Shown one piece after another: positions 1-7,953 of a DNA stretch of 35,918 bases. The DNA lies in contig CANQDW010000017.1 of assembly GCA_947593975.1 (NCBI GenBank), positions 1 to 35,918 on the forward strand, given 5' to 3'. The notes under the pieces were generated by a model. The model worked only from the letters and a program-made list of their open reading frames with translations. It was not told where the DNA came from and searched no databases. Source of the stretch: an uncultured Lachnospiraceae bacterium. GTDB lineage: Bacteria; Bacillota; Clostridia; Lachnospirales; Lachnospiraceae. The first letter of the stretch is position 1, and every line of letters starts with the position of its first letter. A program made the position numbers and the translations under genes.

Positions 1-263
1 TTGTTGAGTTCTGTCCACTTGCTCCCCTTTTTACGGGGTGTAAAGCGCTGCAACCTCTTTCCGTCAATGATTCGGTGAGTGCTGTCTATCCAGCCATAGC
101 AAAGCGCTTCTTCCACAGCATCAATATACCAAAAGTGGGTGTCATCAACAGGCTTTCCACGTTTTACATTAACCCAGCATTCTGTCTCTTGTTCTGAATA
201 AACGCTGAGCCATTCACGAAATGATTTGCGACAATCAACTTGTAAAATATTTTTATACTCCAT
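1..263 (-). CDS. YdeI/OmpD-associated family protein, partial (C-terminus off the left edge)
   Basis: The minus strand is open from an ATG at 263 to the window edge, giving 87 residues that begin MEYKNILQVDCRKSFREWL. The stretch RGKPVDDTHFWYIDAVEEAL, followed by CYGWIDS and RFTPRKKGSKW, matches the conserved core of the YdeI/OmpD-associated family. Members are small cytosolic proteins linked to bacteriocin or antimicrobial-peptide protection, with poorly known biochemistry. The family is usually about 190-200 residues, so roughly half is present. No good Shine-Dalgarno is visible close to the ATG. A candidate extended -10 promoter (TGG TACAAT, 327-335) lies about 65 bases upstream. Family assignment is fairly secure; function is not. 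Confidence 0.8.
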   Translation of the reverse strand, partial: MEYKNILQVDCRKSFREWLSVYSEQETECWVNVKRGKPVDDTHFWYIDAVEEALCYGWIDSTHRIIDGKRLQRFTPRKKGSKWTELN

Positions 264-326
264 TCCTTACTTGGCCTCACTAAATTCCGATTTGTCGGGC
301 AGATATATATATCCACTTTTCAATAA

Positions 327-335
327 ATTGTACCA
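327..335 (-). promoter_or_regulatory. Candidate extended -10 promoter for the YdeI-family gene
   Basis: Reading the minus strand, TGG precedes TACAAT, an extended -10 form, about 65 bases upstream of the ATG at 263. The -35 position (TAGATT at 17-base spacing) is poor, so this would rely on the TGN extension. Confidence 0.3.
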
Positions 336-430
336 CAGAATCGTGAACAAATCTACCGTTATTACCCCGACGTTTGCAACATGTTATTTACAATTTTCAT
401 TACTCATCTTAGACTTCCTTTCGGTTTTCG

Positions 431-478
431 CCAGATACGCATTTTGTATCACAAAATGCAAGCCTGAAGGCTTTCTGG
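431..478. repeat. Imperfect cruciform / three-way-junction inverted repeat
   Basis: An outer stem CCAGA/TCTGG (431-435 with 474-478) encloses two adjacent hairpins. The first is a perfect 9-bp stem GCATTTTGT/ACAAAATGC (439-447 with 451-459, 3-base loop). The second is a 5-bp stem AAGCC/GGCTT (460-464 with 469-473, loop TGAA). Most of the 48 bases are paired, with only TAC unpaired at the junction. It has no T-run, so it is not a normal terminator. It could be the structured end of a mobile element, a dispersed repeat, or a structured RNA. Confidence 0.55.
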
Positions 479-516
479 TCAGTGGACACCCCTGAAACCC
501 CAATAATATGCAATAC

Positions 517-748
517 TATATAGTGTCTATATCAAAAACCGCCCTCCTCATATCATTCTTATATCATCGGAAATTTTCATTTTTCAATAACTATATCATT
601 GTCATATCGCTCCTACATCATTTCTGTATCATTTTGGGCGGTTATCATATCATTCTTATATCATTAGAAATTTTCATTTTCCAGAAACTATATCATTTTT
701 GCCATTTTCTATATCAGAGCAATATCAAGGCTATGTCGTTCTTACTTG
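517..748. repeat. Helically phased array of degenerate TATATCA heptamers
   Basis: Heptamers close to TATATCA begin at 517, 528, 549, 560, 592, 603, 614, 625, 646, 657, 689, 710, 721 and 732. Successive spacings are 11, 21, 11, 32, 11, 11, 11, 21, 11, 32, 21, 11 and 11, that is one, two or three helical turns. Within the array, 548-600 and 645-697 form a 53-base direct duplication (offset 97) with about five mismatches. Neither 11 nor 97 is a multiple of three, so this is a DNA-level repeat and not a coding one. All units point the same way, as in iteron or multi-operator arrays. Which protein, if any, binds it is unknown. Confidence 0.7.
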
Positions 749-770
749 TCAACAATTATTTTGTGATTTG

Positions 771-806
771 AAAAAGTGGATGCAATGTTTTCACACTCCA
801 TCCACT
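771..806 (-). terminator. Possible rho-independent terminator, leftward
   Basis: AGTGGATG (775-782) pairs perfectly with CATCCACT (799-806). On the minus strand the stem is followed by a run of T (774-771). The 16-base loop is large. It would end leftward transcripts from the two-component operon. It overlaps the 48-codon open frame at 742-885, so only one of the two readings is likely to matter. Confidence 0.4.
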
Positions 807-927
807 CAATTATTAGTCCATTTTTTATCGTATTGAAGTTCCCTTCAATCTGTGTAAATCCTGTATAATTTTTTATTACCAGCCTTTACACATCCCCAAA
901 AACAGACCTTTTCCCAAATCTCCGTCA

Positions 928-945
928 CCTTACAATTTTGTAAGG
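928..945 (-). promoter_or_regulatory. BceR-type operator (TTACA-N4-TGTAA)
   Basis: The 18-base palindrome CCTTACAATTTTGTAAGG contains TTACA, four bases, then TGTAA. This is the inverted repeat known for BceR-like response regulators, which sits in front of bceAB-type peptide-detoxification transporter genes. Here it lies 13 bases past the end of the Bce-type kinase gene, exactly where a downstream transporter operon would begin, but no transporter follows. A weak TGTAAA-17-TATACA promoter-like pair can be read further left on the minus strand. Confidence 0.55.
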
Positions 946-958
946 TTTCAGACTTATT

Positions 959-1948
959 TTATTCCTTTCCAATCCTGTACTGCTCAAGACCAAGCTTTAT
1001 AACCGTACCTTTTTCGGGTTCTGACTCAGCTGTAATTCCTATTCCAAGATTATCGCATATCCGCCTGCAGAGATACAGCCCTATACCAGTCGCCCTTTTA
1101 TCTGTTCTCCCGTTATACCCCGTATATCCTTTTTCAAAAATCCGCGGCAGGTCATGCGCATCAATTCCGATTCCGGTATCCTCTATGCACAGGGTTTTCG
1201 GATTACTGATATATATCTTAATCGTTCCCTCATGCGTATATTTAAGAGCATTTGAAAGCACCTGTTCTATGACAAAGGAAAGCCACTTATCATCAGTAAT
1301 CACAACATCATAAGCCGGTTCATATAATAAATGTATCTTTTTTTCCGCAAATTCGGCGGCATATTTTTTCAATACCTGTTTAATTATCGTATCTATCTTA
1401 TATTCTTTAAAAACATAATCATTTGAATCATAATCAAGCCTAAGATATGCAAGCACCATTTCCACATACTGCTCAATACGAAACAGATCAGATGACAGCA
1501 TACGTGAAAGAGGCGTATCTTCATTCTGCAGTTTCAGGCGCATTGAAGCAATGGGAGTTTTTATCTGGTGCACCCACATTGTATAATAATCTATCATGTC
1601 CCTGTACTTCTTCTCCGATTCGGCGCAGATCTTTGCCGTCCCCTTTTTTAATATCCTTATGATCTCCTGGTAATCCTCATCTTCTACGCCCTCTATGGTC
1701 CCTATATACGTGTCGATTTCGGCGGGGACTTTTTTAACTATTTCCAACATCTCATGCCGTGACTTTACATGCAAAAAATCAGCGGCCATAAACACAAGAC
1801 CTGTAAAAACGCACAAAAATACCGGATATATTACAGCGCGCAAAGGAAGCCTGTACAGAATAAAAGAGACGGAAAATATAATGCACACCAGTGCAAAAAA
1901 CACTATCCATTTTAATCGGCATTTAATATATTTATATAACAGTTTCAT
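959..1948 (-). CDS. BceS-like intramembrane-sensing histidine kinase
   Basis: This 329-residue protein has two transmembrane segments (about 13-32 and 37-56) separated by only a few residues, the hallmark of intramembrane-sensing kinases that read the flux state of a partner transporter and not a ligand. The phosphoacceptor is His127 in the WVHQIKTPI motif typical of BceS/GraS kinases. The N box has Asn233, the G1 box is DTGIGI (257-262), and RIFEKGYTG and GIGLYL complete the ATP-binding domain. The gene starts 12 bases after the regulator stop with a TAGGAG site, so both are one leftward operon. The known family role is sensing lipid II-binding antimicrobial peptides together with BceAB. No such transporter is adjacent here, so the partner must be elsewhere or lost. 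Confidence 0.88.
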   Translation of the reverse strand: MKLLYKYIKCRLKWIVFFALVCIIFSVSFILYRLPLRAVIYPVFLCVFTGLVFMAADFLHVKSRHEMLEIVKKVPAEIDTYIGTIEGVEDEDYQEIIRILKKGTAKICAESEKKYRDMIDYYTMWVHQIKTPIASMRLKLQNEDTPLSRMLSSDLFRIEQYVEMVLAYLRLDYDSNDYVFKEYKIDTIIKQVLKKYAAEFAEKKIHLLYEPAYDVVITDDKWLSFVIEQVLSNALKYTHEGTIKIYISNPKTLCIEDTGIGIDAHDLPRIFEKGYTGYNGRTDKRATGIGLYLCRRICDNLGIGITAESEPEKGTVIKLGLEQYRIGKE

Positions 1949-1960
1949 ATAACACTGCTC

Positions 1961-2632
1961 CTACTGTATGATATATCCGACACCGAACCTGGTCGCAATA
2001 AAATTATCAAGGCCGGCCGCATCAAGTTTTTTCCTCAGACGGTTTACGTTTACCGTAAGCGTATTATCATCAATAAACGACTCTGTTTTCCACAGCCTTT
2101 CCATAAGTTTTTCTCGGCTTACAACTTTTCCCTTATTCTCCATGAGGCATAGAATAATACGGTACTCATTTCTTGTAAGAGGTATCTGTTCATCATTATA
2201 AATTAATGTGTTGTCCCCGGTATTTAAAAAAGCTCCTCTGTGTTCAAGAATCAGGGCGTCTGACGAAAAATCATAAGTTCTCCTTAGCAGAGCCTGTATC
2301 TTTGCCATGAGAACATCCTTATCAAACGGTTTTGCTATAAAATCATCAGCTCCCATATTCATTGCCATTACTATATTCATATTATCAGATGCGGAAGAAA
2401 TAAAAATAATCGGCACTTTTGAAATCTTACGTATCTCATTACACCAGTGATATCCGTCAAAAAACGGAAGTATTATATCAAGCAGTATAATGTGAGGCTG
2501 ATACTCAGTATAATCTTTAAGGATATTACGAAAATTCTCCACAACAAAAACATCAAAATCCCATGTTTCCGCCATGTCCTTTATCCCCTGCGCAATCCCT
2601 GAATCGTCTTCAACAAGCATCAATCTGTACAT
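1961..2632 (-). CDS. BceR-like OmpR/PhoB-family response regulator
   Basis: This 223-residue protein has an N-terminal receiver domain with the acidic pocket at Glu8-Asp9-Asp10, the phosphoacceptor Asp52 (LLDIILPFFDG) and the conserved Lys in FIAKPF near residue 102. A C-terminal winged helix follows, ending DNFIATRFGVGYIIQ, which is typical of OmpR/PhoB regulators. A GGGGGA site precedes the ATG. It is the first gene of the pair with the kinase at 959-1948. The TTACA-N4-TGTAA palindrome at 928-945 fits as its binding site by family knowledge. Its regulon would normally be a peptide-resistance ABC transporter. Confidence 0.9.
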   Translation of the reverse strand: MYRLMLVEDDSGIAQGIKDMAETWDFDVFVVENFRNILKDYTEYQPHIILLDIILPFFDGYHWCNEIRKISKVPIIFISSASDNMNIVMAMNMGADDFIAKPFDKDVLMAKIQALLRRTYDFSSDALILEHRGAFLNTGDNTLIYNDEQIPLTRNEYRIILCLMENKGKVVSREKLMERLWKTESFIDDNTLTVNVNRLRKKLDAAGLDNFIATRFGVGYIIQ

Positions 2633-2675
2633 CTTATTCCCCCATTATAAATATCAATATGCACATATAAATTCA

Positions 2676-2716
2676 GCCGTCAGACACATATGAAAATCAT
2701 CACATATGCAGACGGC
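2676..2716. other. Inverted repeat between efp and the two-component operon
   Basis: GCCGTC (2676-2681) pairs with GACGGC (2711-2716), and self-complementary CATATG sequences pair inside the arms. There is no T-run on either strand. It lies downstream of efp and upstream of the regulator gene, so it could be a weak terminator, an RNA-processing site or an operator. Confidence 0.35.
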
Positions 2717-2759
2717 CAAATACAGTTTCATATGAATAACAATCACCGGATATATAAGA

Positions 2760-3317
2760 TTATACCCTCTTCATATACTCTCCGGAACGCGTATCAATCT
2801 GGATGATATCGCCCTGATTGACAAATAACGGAACAAGTACATTAGCTCCTGTCTCTACCGTAGCGGGCTTTGTTGCGCCTGTTGCAGTATCGCCTTTAAC
2901 ACCCGGTTCCGTTTCCGTAACCTCAAGCTCAACAAAAAGAGGCGGTTCAATCGCAAATACTTCATTGTTATGCGAAAGGATCTTGACTGTTTCATTCTCC
3001 TTCACGAACTTAAGCGTATCGCCAACCTGGCTTTCCGATAACGCTATCTGGTCAAATGTCTCTGCGTCCATAAAGTTATACATACCACCGTCTGAATACA
3101 GATACTGCATATCTTTTCTATCGATATGGGCATTTTCAAACTTTTCAGTAGGACGGAAGCTCTTCTCAACCACTCCGCCATTCTTAATGTTCTTAAGTTT
3201 GGTTCTTACAAAGGCCGCTCCTTTTCCGGGCTTAACGTGCTGGAATTCAATAATCTGATATATTCCGCCTTCCATCTCAATTGTAATTCCATTTCTAAAA
3301 TCTCCTGCTGAAACCAT
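2760..3317 (-). CDS. efp: Translation elongation factor P
   Basis: This 185-residue, full-length EF-P binds the ribosome between the P and E sites and relieves stalling at polyproline stretches. The N-terminal KOW-like domain carries the modifiable tip lysine at Lys32 in [10 protein letters not shown]. The central and C-terminal OB folds follow, and the C-terminal signature includes [17 protein letters not shown]. An AGGAGG site lies 7-8 bases before the ATG. It closes the aroD-aroK-efp run after a 79-base gap. A TTGAAA-17-TAAACT pair in that gap could give it its own promoter. No modification enzyme (EpmA/B or EarP type) is visible in the window, so any lysine modification follows another route. 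Confidence 0.97.
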   Translation of the reverse strand: MVSAGDFRNGITIEMEGGIYQIIEFQHVKPGKGAAFVRTKLKNIKNGGVVEKSFRPTEKFENAHIDRKDMQYLYSDGGMYNFMDAETFDQIALSESQVGDTLKFVKENETVKILSHNNEVFAIEPPLFVELEVTETEPGVKGDTATGATKPATVETGANVLVPLFVNQGDIIQIDTRSGEYMKRV

Positions 3318-3396
3318 TATAAATTCCTCCTAATATTCGTTTCATAATCACTTTATTTAGTTTATTACATAATCAGCAACATTTCAACCATATTTT

Positions 3397-3912
3397 TCAA
3401 ATATTGCTGTATATTTCTATAATTTCATCCGCTATATCTTCCGGAGCCCTGCCGTCCGTTTCCACTTTGCAGTCCCCCGCGCTCTCATACGCCGGCATTC
3501 TTCCTTCCATAAGCTTGGTTATATAACCGATATTCATGTTGTTATTAAGAAGCGGTCTTTGACTGCTGTACCTTACTCTTTCGTATATAGTTTCAGGCTT
3601 TGCCGTAAGGAATATAACGATTCCTTTTTCTTTCATAAGTTCTGCGTTCTGCCTGCGCACTGCCATACCTCCGCCGCATGCGACGACGGCAGGACCTATT
3701 TCGCCGATCTTTCTAAGGAAATCCGTTTCCCTCTCCCTGAAATATTCTTCCCCGTATTTTTCAAACATTTCAGTTATTTTCATTTTCTCACAATTCTCTA
3801 TATATTCATCGGAATCGATCATCTTAAGCCTAAGCTTATCTGCAAGTATCTTAGATACCGTACTTTTGCCGCATCCCATGAATCCTATAAGAAAAATATT
3901 CCTGTCAGCCAT
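3397..3912 (-). CDS. aroK: Shikimate kinase
   Basis: This 171-residue P-loop kinase phosphorylates shikimate at the 3-hydroxyl in the chorismate pathway. The Walker A loop is GFMGCGKS (10-17). The shikimate-binding Asp lies in MIDSDEYIE, the RETDFLRKI arginine follows, and CGGGMAVR is the Walker B-like glycine motif. The lid is around SSQRPLL. Length is normal. The ATG follows a strong AAGGAGG site and begins 12 bases after the aroD stop, so aroD and aroK are one operon and feed consecutive parts of the same pathway. Confidence 0.95.
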   Translation of the reverse strand: MADRNIFLIGFMGCGKSTVSKILADKLRLKMIDSDEYIENCEKMKITEMFEKYGEEYFRERETDFLRKIGEIGPAVVACGGGMAVRRQNAELMKEKGIVIFLTAKPETIYERVRYSSQRPLLNNNMNIGYITKLMEGRMPAYESAGDCKVETDGRAPEDIADEIIEIYSNI

Positions 3913-3924
3913 ATATCCTCCTTA

Positions 3925-4692
3925 TCAGCCGATCATATCAAGAATCTCCGCAAGCTTGTAAGCGGATATCTGTCCCGGCGCCGATTCGCCTTTTACGCTT
4001 GCAAACGTAACCGCCGAACCTGTAAGGCTTCCCGCAAGCCTGCTTATGATTCCGGTTTTTCCCATAGACATCGTAATTACCGGTTCGGGATATATACCCG
4101 ATACATGATCTGTTACCGCCATGAGCCTTATTACGTCCGTACTGCTTTTTGGCATAACGGCAAGTTTAAGTATATCGGCGCCTGTATCATGCATGATCTT
4201 AAACAGCTCTTTCATCTCATCATCATCCGGCGTCCTGTCAAAATGATGATTCGATGCGATAACCTTAACATTATTTTTATGTATATCCCGGATGATCCCG
4301 GAAACTTCCGCACTTTCTGAATTAATAAGCGACATTACCTGCAGGTCGATCATATCGGCTAACCCGGTATCCGAAACATATACCGCAAGCTCCGCATATT
4401 CTCTGATCTGCATATATTTACTGCGGTTTTCTTCTCCGCCTTCATCCTTCATGCGGTACGTAAATATGACCGGGATATCGCCGCATATTTCCCGCATATT
4501 TTCCAATACTTCCTTAACCCGCAGCAGGCTGCCGCTCTCTTTAAAATAATCCGCGCGCCATTCTATTATATCTGCGGGCGATTCCTTTATGATCCTGCAG
4601 TCATCCAGTATGCCTTTTTCGTCGTCCGCTATTATCGGCGCGCATATAAGCGGCTTTTCCCCTATTGTTACATTTCTTATCTTTATACTCAT
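3925..4692 (-). CDS. aroD: 3-dehydroquinate dehydratase, type I
   Basis: This 255-residue enzyme catalyses the dehydration of 3-dehydroquinate to 3-dehydroshikimate through a Schiff base. Visible type I residues are EWRAD (44-48), the catalytic His149 in VIASNHHFDRTP and the Schiff-base Lys177 in ADILKLAVMP. The C-terminus retains the substrate-binding pattern FASVKGESAPGQI. Length is normal for the TIM-barrel class and excludes the smaller type II enzyme. A GGGAG site precedes the ATG. It lies between an M24 peptidase and aroK, a common Clostridia arrangement. Confidence 0.95.
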   Translation of the reverse strand: MSIKIRNVTIGEKPLICAPIIADDEKGILDDCRIIKESPADIIEWRADYFKESGSLLRVKEVLENMREICGDIPVIFTYRMKDEGGEENRSKYMQIREYAELAVYVSDTGLADMIDLQVMSLINSESAEVSGIIRDIHKNNVKVIASNHHFDRTPDDDEMKELFKIMHDTGADILKLAVMPKSSTDVIRLMAVTDHVSGIYPEPVITMSMGKTGIISRLAGSLTGSAVTFASVKGESAPGQISAYKLAEILDMIG

Positions 4693-4708
4693 AACAGGCT
4701 CCCATATT

Positions 4709-5773
4709 TTACAATTCTATAAGTCTTTTATCGGAATGCGTAAGGTTTCTTATACCGTCTTCTTTTATAACCGCCACATCCTCTATACGTACTCCAAACA
4801 TACCGTCTATATATATCCCCGGTTCAACAGTAACTGTCATCCCCTCTTTAAGGACCGTATCTTCTAATCTAGAAAGCCTGGGCGATTCATGTATATAAAG
4901 TCCTACGCTGTGTCCTAGCCCGTGTCCGAAATTATCTCCGTAACCTGCCCTTGAAATAACTTCTCTTGCAGTCATATCCGCTTCAGCTCCGGTCATTCCT
5001 GCCTTAAGTTTCTCAAGCGCGGTATCCTGCGCCAAAAGCACTGTCTCGTATACTTTTCTCTGATTGGTCCCTGCTTTACCGATAACTACCGTCCTTGTCA
5101 TGTCAGAGCAATATCCATTATATACGCATCCGAAGTCCATTGTCAAAAAATCGCCGTATTCAAGCTTTCTGTCCGAAGGCACTGCATGGGGAGATGCGGA
5201 ATTAGGTCCCGATGCTGCAATAACCGGAAAACTAAGCGCCTCCGCGCCGTGGCTTCTCATATACATCTCAAGTTCCATTGCAACTTCTTTTTCCGTCATT
5301 CCCGTTTTGATCACTCCGAGAATATGATCAAACGCTTCATCGCCTATTGCTTCTGCTTTAGCGATCATGGATATTTCGTATTCATCCTTAACCGCGCGGA
5401 GACTGTCAAACTCCCTGCTTACCGAAATCATATCACGCACAGGGAGATTTTCCTTAAACGCCCTGAATTCATTATAGGTAAGATGATTTCCTTCAAGCGC
5501 AGCCGTAACTGCATTATCTTCTTTTAAAAATTCCCCTATGACGTCATGATAATTTCCCTGTACGGTCATTACCTGCACGTCCTTACATTCATCTTTTGCC
5601 CACAGCGTATATCTTGGATCAACAAGCATACACACTCTCTTATCCGATATATACAGATAACCTTCGCCGCCTGAAAATCCGCACAGATATCTTATGTTAT
5701 ACGGATCCGATATAACTGCCGCATCAATATTTTTCCTGAAAATAAGTTCTTTAAGTCTGCTTATTCTTTCCAT
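4709..5773 (-). CDS. M24-family Xaa-Pro aminopeptidase
   Basis: This 354-residue cytosolic metallopeptidase has a creatinase-like N-terminal domain (about 1-125) and a C-terminal pita-bread domain. The five dinuclear-metal ligands are all visible: Asp213 (MDFGC), Asp224 (YCSDMTRT), His288 (GHGLGHSVG), Glu317 (TVEPGIY) and Glu331 (VRIEDVAV). It should release N-terminal residues ahead of proline. Pairing of this peptidase with efp is widespread in Firmicutes and links two proline-related functions. It starts 4 bases after yqeG with an AGGAG site, so the genes are co-transcribed. The exact substrate (Xaa-Pro tripeptide or dipeptide) cannot be read from the sequence. Confidence 0.92.
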   Translation of the reverse strand: MERISRLKELIFRKNIDAAVISDPYNIRYLCGFSGGEGYLYISDKRVCMLVDPRYTLWAKDECKDVQVMTVQGNYHDVIGEFLKEDNAVTAALEGNHLTYNEFRAFKENLPVRDMISVSREFDSLRAVKDEYEISMIAKAEAIGDEAFDHILGVIKTGMTEKEVAMELEMYMRSHGAEALSFPVIAASGPNSASPHAVPSDRKLEYGDFLTMDFGCVYNGYCSDMTRTVVIGKAGTNQRKVYETVLLAQDTALEKLKAGMTGAEADMTAREVISRAGYGDNFGHGLGHSVGLYIHESPRLSRLEDTVLKEGMTVTVEPGIYIDGMFGVRIEDVAVIKEDGIRNLTHSDKRLIEL

Positions 5774-5777
5774 TACA

Positions 5778-6281
5778 CTAACTCCTGCCGTATTTTCTCC
5801 TATAAGATTTCAGCACGATCCTTTCAAGTATCCTCTTTAACACTATCTGTATTTCTTCTTTATCAGAAATACGCTCTACAAGGATATTATCTATTCCCGC
5901 TCTTTTTGCGCCGTATATATCGGTAAATATCTGGTCCCCGATAAAAATTGTTTCTTTTATGTCCGTCCCCATTATCTTCATGCCTGAAATATATGCGCTT
6001 TTTTTTGGTTTGCCCGCTTTATACACATAATCCGTATTGATATTTTTATTAAATCTCTGCACTCTCTCTTCGTCATTATTGGATATGATGCACGTTTTAA
6101 AACCGATAGCATGGAGACGGACAAACAGCTCTTCCGACTGTTTGTCCGCATCTGCTCCATGCATTACAAGAGTATTATCAATATCAAATAAAATACCGCG
6201 CTTACCCTGAGAATACAACTCTTCAAAGTCTATTCCGTATACGGATCTTTCAATTCTGTCAGGATAAAATCTTGATAGCAT
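5778..6281 (-). CDS. YqeG-family HAD IIIA-type phosphatase
   Basis: This 167-residue HAD-superfamily protein has the nucleophile and acid pair Asp33/Asp35 in FDIDNTLV, the SNN motif II (68-70), a conserved Lys in the AGKPKK segment and the Mg-binding motif GDQIFTDIYG (Asp116, Asp121). It matches the YqeG family, which is widespread in Firmicutes and whose substrate is not firmly established. Its ATG overlaps the stop of the upstream symporter gene by one base (TAATG), so translation is probably coupled. It in turn precedes the peptidase gene by 4 bases. Confidence 0.9.
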   Translation of the reverse strand: MLSRFYPDRIERSVYGIDFEELYSQGKRGILFDIDNTLVMHGADADKQSEELFVRLHAIGFKTCIISNNDEERVQRFNKNINTDYVYKAGKPKKSAYISGMKIMGTDIKETIFIGDQIFTDIYGAKRAGIDNILVERISDKEEIQIVLKRILERIVLKSYRRKYGRS

Positions 6282-7870
6282 TAATTCTCATCCTCATTCT
6301 GTGAAAGCGCTGTCCTTCTCTTTACAGTTACCTGCTCATCAAATACTTCAAACATACTGTCAACTTCTTTATCTTCAGGCTTTTTCGTGATAAGGCTTAC
6401 AACAGGAACAATTATAAGACCGGCAATCATCGTAAACGCCCCGCAATTGATCGGTGATGCAAGATTTCCCGCAAAGAACGGCAGTTTAAGTATTCCAAGC
6501 GTATTAAGCATGTTAAGCGTCATAAAACATGCGCCGAATATAAAGCTTGCCCATGCCGAAGCGGCTGTTGTCCTTTTCCAGTACAGAGAATATAAGAACG
6601 GCGCAAGGAATGCTCCTGCAAGCGCTCCCCAGGATATACCCATAAGCTGCGCTATGAATGTAACGCTGCTCTTATACTGTACTATTGCTATAACTGCAGA
6701 TATTATTATAAACACTACTACAAACAGTCTCATAATGATCATCTGCTTTTTCTCTTTCAGATCCTTAACTAAGCTTCCTTTGATAAAATCAAGGGTAAGC
6801 GTTGAACTTGAAGTAAGCACGAGCGATGAGAGCGTTGACATACTTGCGGAAAGTACAAGTATTACCACAACCGCTATAAGGATATCTGGAAGTCCTTTAA
6901 GCATCGAAGGGATAACCGAGTCAAATACTACCGCTCCGGTATCCGGATTAACGTCTACCGCGTCAGCTGCAAGCCTTCCGAAGCCTCCGAGGAAATAGCA
7001 TCCGCCTGCTACTATTATTGCAAATGCAGTAGAGATTATTGTACCTATCTTAACCGCTTTTTCGCTCTTTATCGCATAGAACTTCTGAACCATCTGAGGA
7101 AGTCCCCACGTACCAAGCGAAGTCAGTATAACAACACACAAAAGGCTGAACGGGTCAGGTCCGAGGAATGAGGCAAACACGCCCGGCACATTGCCGTTAT
7201 GAGTTGCCGCGTCTGAATAGTTTGCAAGTTCTATAAGCGAACCCATAAGTCCTCCATGAAGATTAAGCACTGCTCCTATAACTGCTACTATTCCTATGAG
7301 CATTATGATTCCCTGTATGAAATCATTTATAGCCGTTGCCATATATCCGCCAAGGATTACATATATTCCGGTAAGCACAGCCATTGCAATAACGCATACT
7401 GCATAATCAACCGAAAACGCCATATTAAACAGCCTTGATAATCCGTTATAAAGAGACGCCGTATATGGTATCAGGAATATAAATATAATAAGCGAGGCAA
7501 ATACTTTAAGCCCGTTACTCTTAAATCGTTTGCCGAAATAGTCCGGCATCGTGGACGAATCCAGCTTATGCGTAAGCACTCTTGTACGCCTTCCGAGTAT
7601 AACCCAGGCAAGAAGCGAACCTATCACTGCATTTCCAATACCTATCCATGTAGAAGCGATACCGAATTTCCATCCGAACTGTCCTGCGTATCCTACAAAT
7701 ATAACCGCCGAAAAATATGAAGTTCCATATGCAAATGCAGTAAGCCATGGACCTACAGACCTTCCGCCAAGTACAAACCCGTTAACATCCGTAGCGGTTT
7801 TTCTTGCATATACCCCAACACAAACCATAACTGCAAAAAATACAATTAATAAACCTGCTTTTAAAACCAT
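6281..7870 (-). CDS. Sodium:solute symporter family (SSF) transporter
   Basis: This 529-residue, highly hydrophobic protein has about 13 predicted transmembrane helices and the SSF N-terminal pattern GGRSVGPWLTAFAYGTSYFS, with later landmarks YILGGYMA and LPQMVQKFYA. The SSF family moves sugars, amino acids or other organic solutes with Na+. Family sequence alone does not fix the substrate. It sits directly downstream of the GH27, transketolase and araD genes on the same strand, which suggests a pentose or glycoside (inference). A GGGGG-rich site precedes the ATG. Its stop overlaps the yqeG start by one base. Confidence 0.88.
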   Translation of the reverse strand: MVLKAGLLIVFFAVMVCVGVYARKTATDVNGFVLGGRSVGPWLTAFAYGTSYFSAVIFVGYAGQFGWKFGIASTWIGIGNAVIGSLLAWVILGRRTRVLTHKLDSSTMPDYFGKRFKSNGLKVFASLIIFIFLIPYTASLYNGLSRLFNMAFSVDYAVCVIAMAVLTGIYVILGGYMATAINDFIQGIIMLIGIVAVIGAVLNLHGGLMGSLIELANYSDAATHNGNVPGVFASFLGPDPFSLLCVVILTSLGTWGLPQMVQKFYAIKSEKAVKIGTIISTAFAIIVAGGCYFLGGFGRLAADAVDVNPDTGAVVFDSVIPSMLKGLPDILIAVVVILVLSASMSTLSSLVLTSSSTLTLDFIKGSLVKDLKEKKQMIIMRLFVVVFIIISAVIAIVQYKSSVTFIAQLMGISWGALAGAFLAPFLYSLYWKRTTAASAWASFIFGACFMTLNMLNTLGILKLPFFAGNLASPINCGAFTMIAGLIIVPVVSLITKKPEDKEVDSMFEVFDEQVTVKRRTALSQNEDEN

Positions 7871-7953
7871 AATATCCCCCTTTAATAAATTTTAATTGGT
7901 AACAACATAAATATGACTCCCATAGAAATGCCTTCTGAATAATATTACCATAT

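Larger units (their letters stand above)
264..958. other. Gene-poor AT-rich intergenic stretch with structured repeats
   Basis: I see no intact gene here. The open frames at 226-495 and 508-771 (plus) have no ribosome binding site or protein-like sequence, and the second lies on a DNA repeat whose period is not a multiple of three. The stretch contains a three-way-junction inverted repeat (431-478), a phased heptamer array (517-748), a hairpin with a T-run on the minus strand (771-806), a 7-bp hairpin with a 4-base loop (832-849) and a BceR-type operator (928-945). On the minus strand, 885-742 is open for 48 codons without a proper start and could be a gene remnant; I do not recognise it. Confidence 0.6.

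Noticed and set aside
226-495. 89-codon open frame on the plus strand
   Set aside because: Partly antisense to the YdeI-family gene and over an inverted repeat; no ribosome site or recognisable protein.
517-748. CRISPR array
   Set aside because: Units are about 7 bases with no unique spacers of constant length, and no cas genes are present.
508-771. 87-codon open frame on the plus strand
   Set aside because: It overlies the heptamer array, whose 11- and 97-base periods would shift frame; there is no ribosome site and the sequence is low complexity.
3559-4320. 253-codon plus-strand open frame
   Set aside because: Antisense shadow of aroK and aroD, both of which have intact motifs and ribosome sites.
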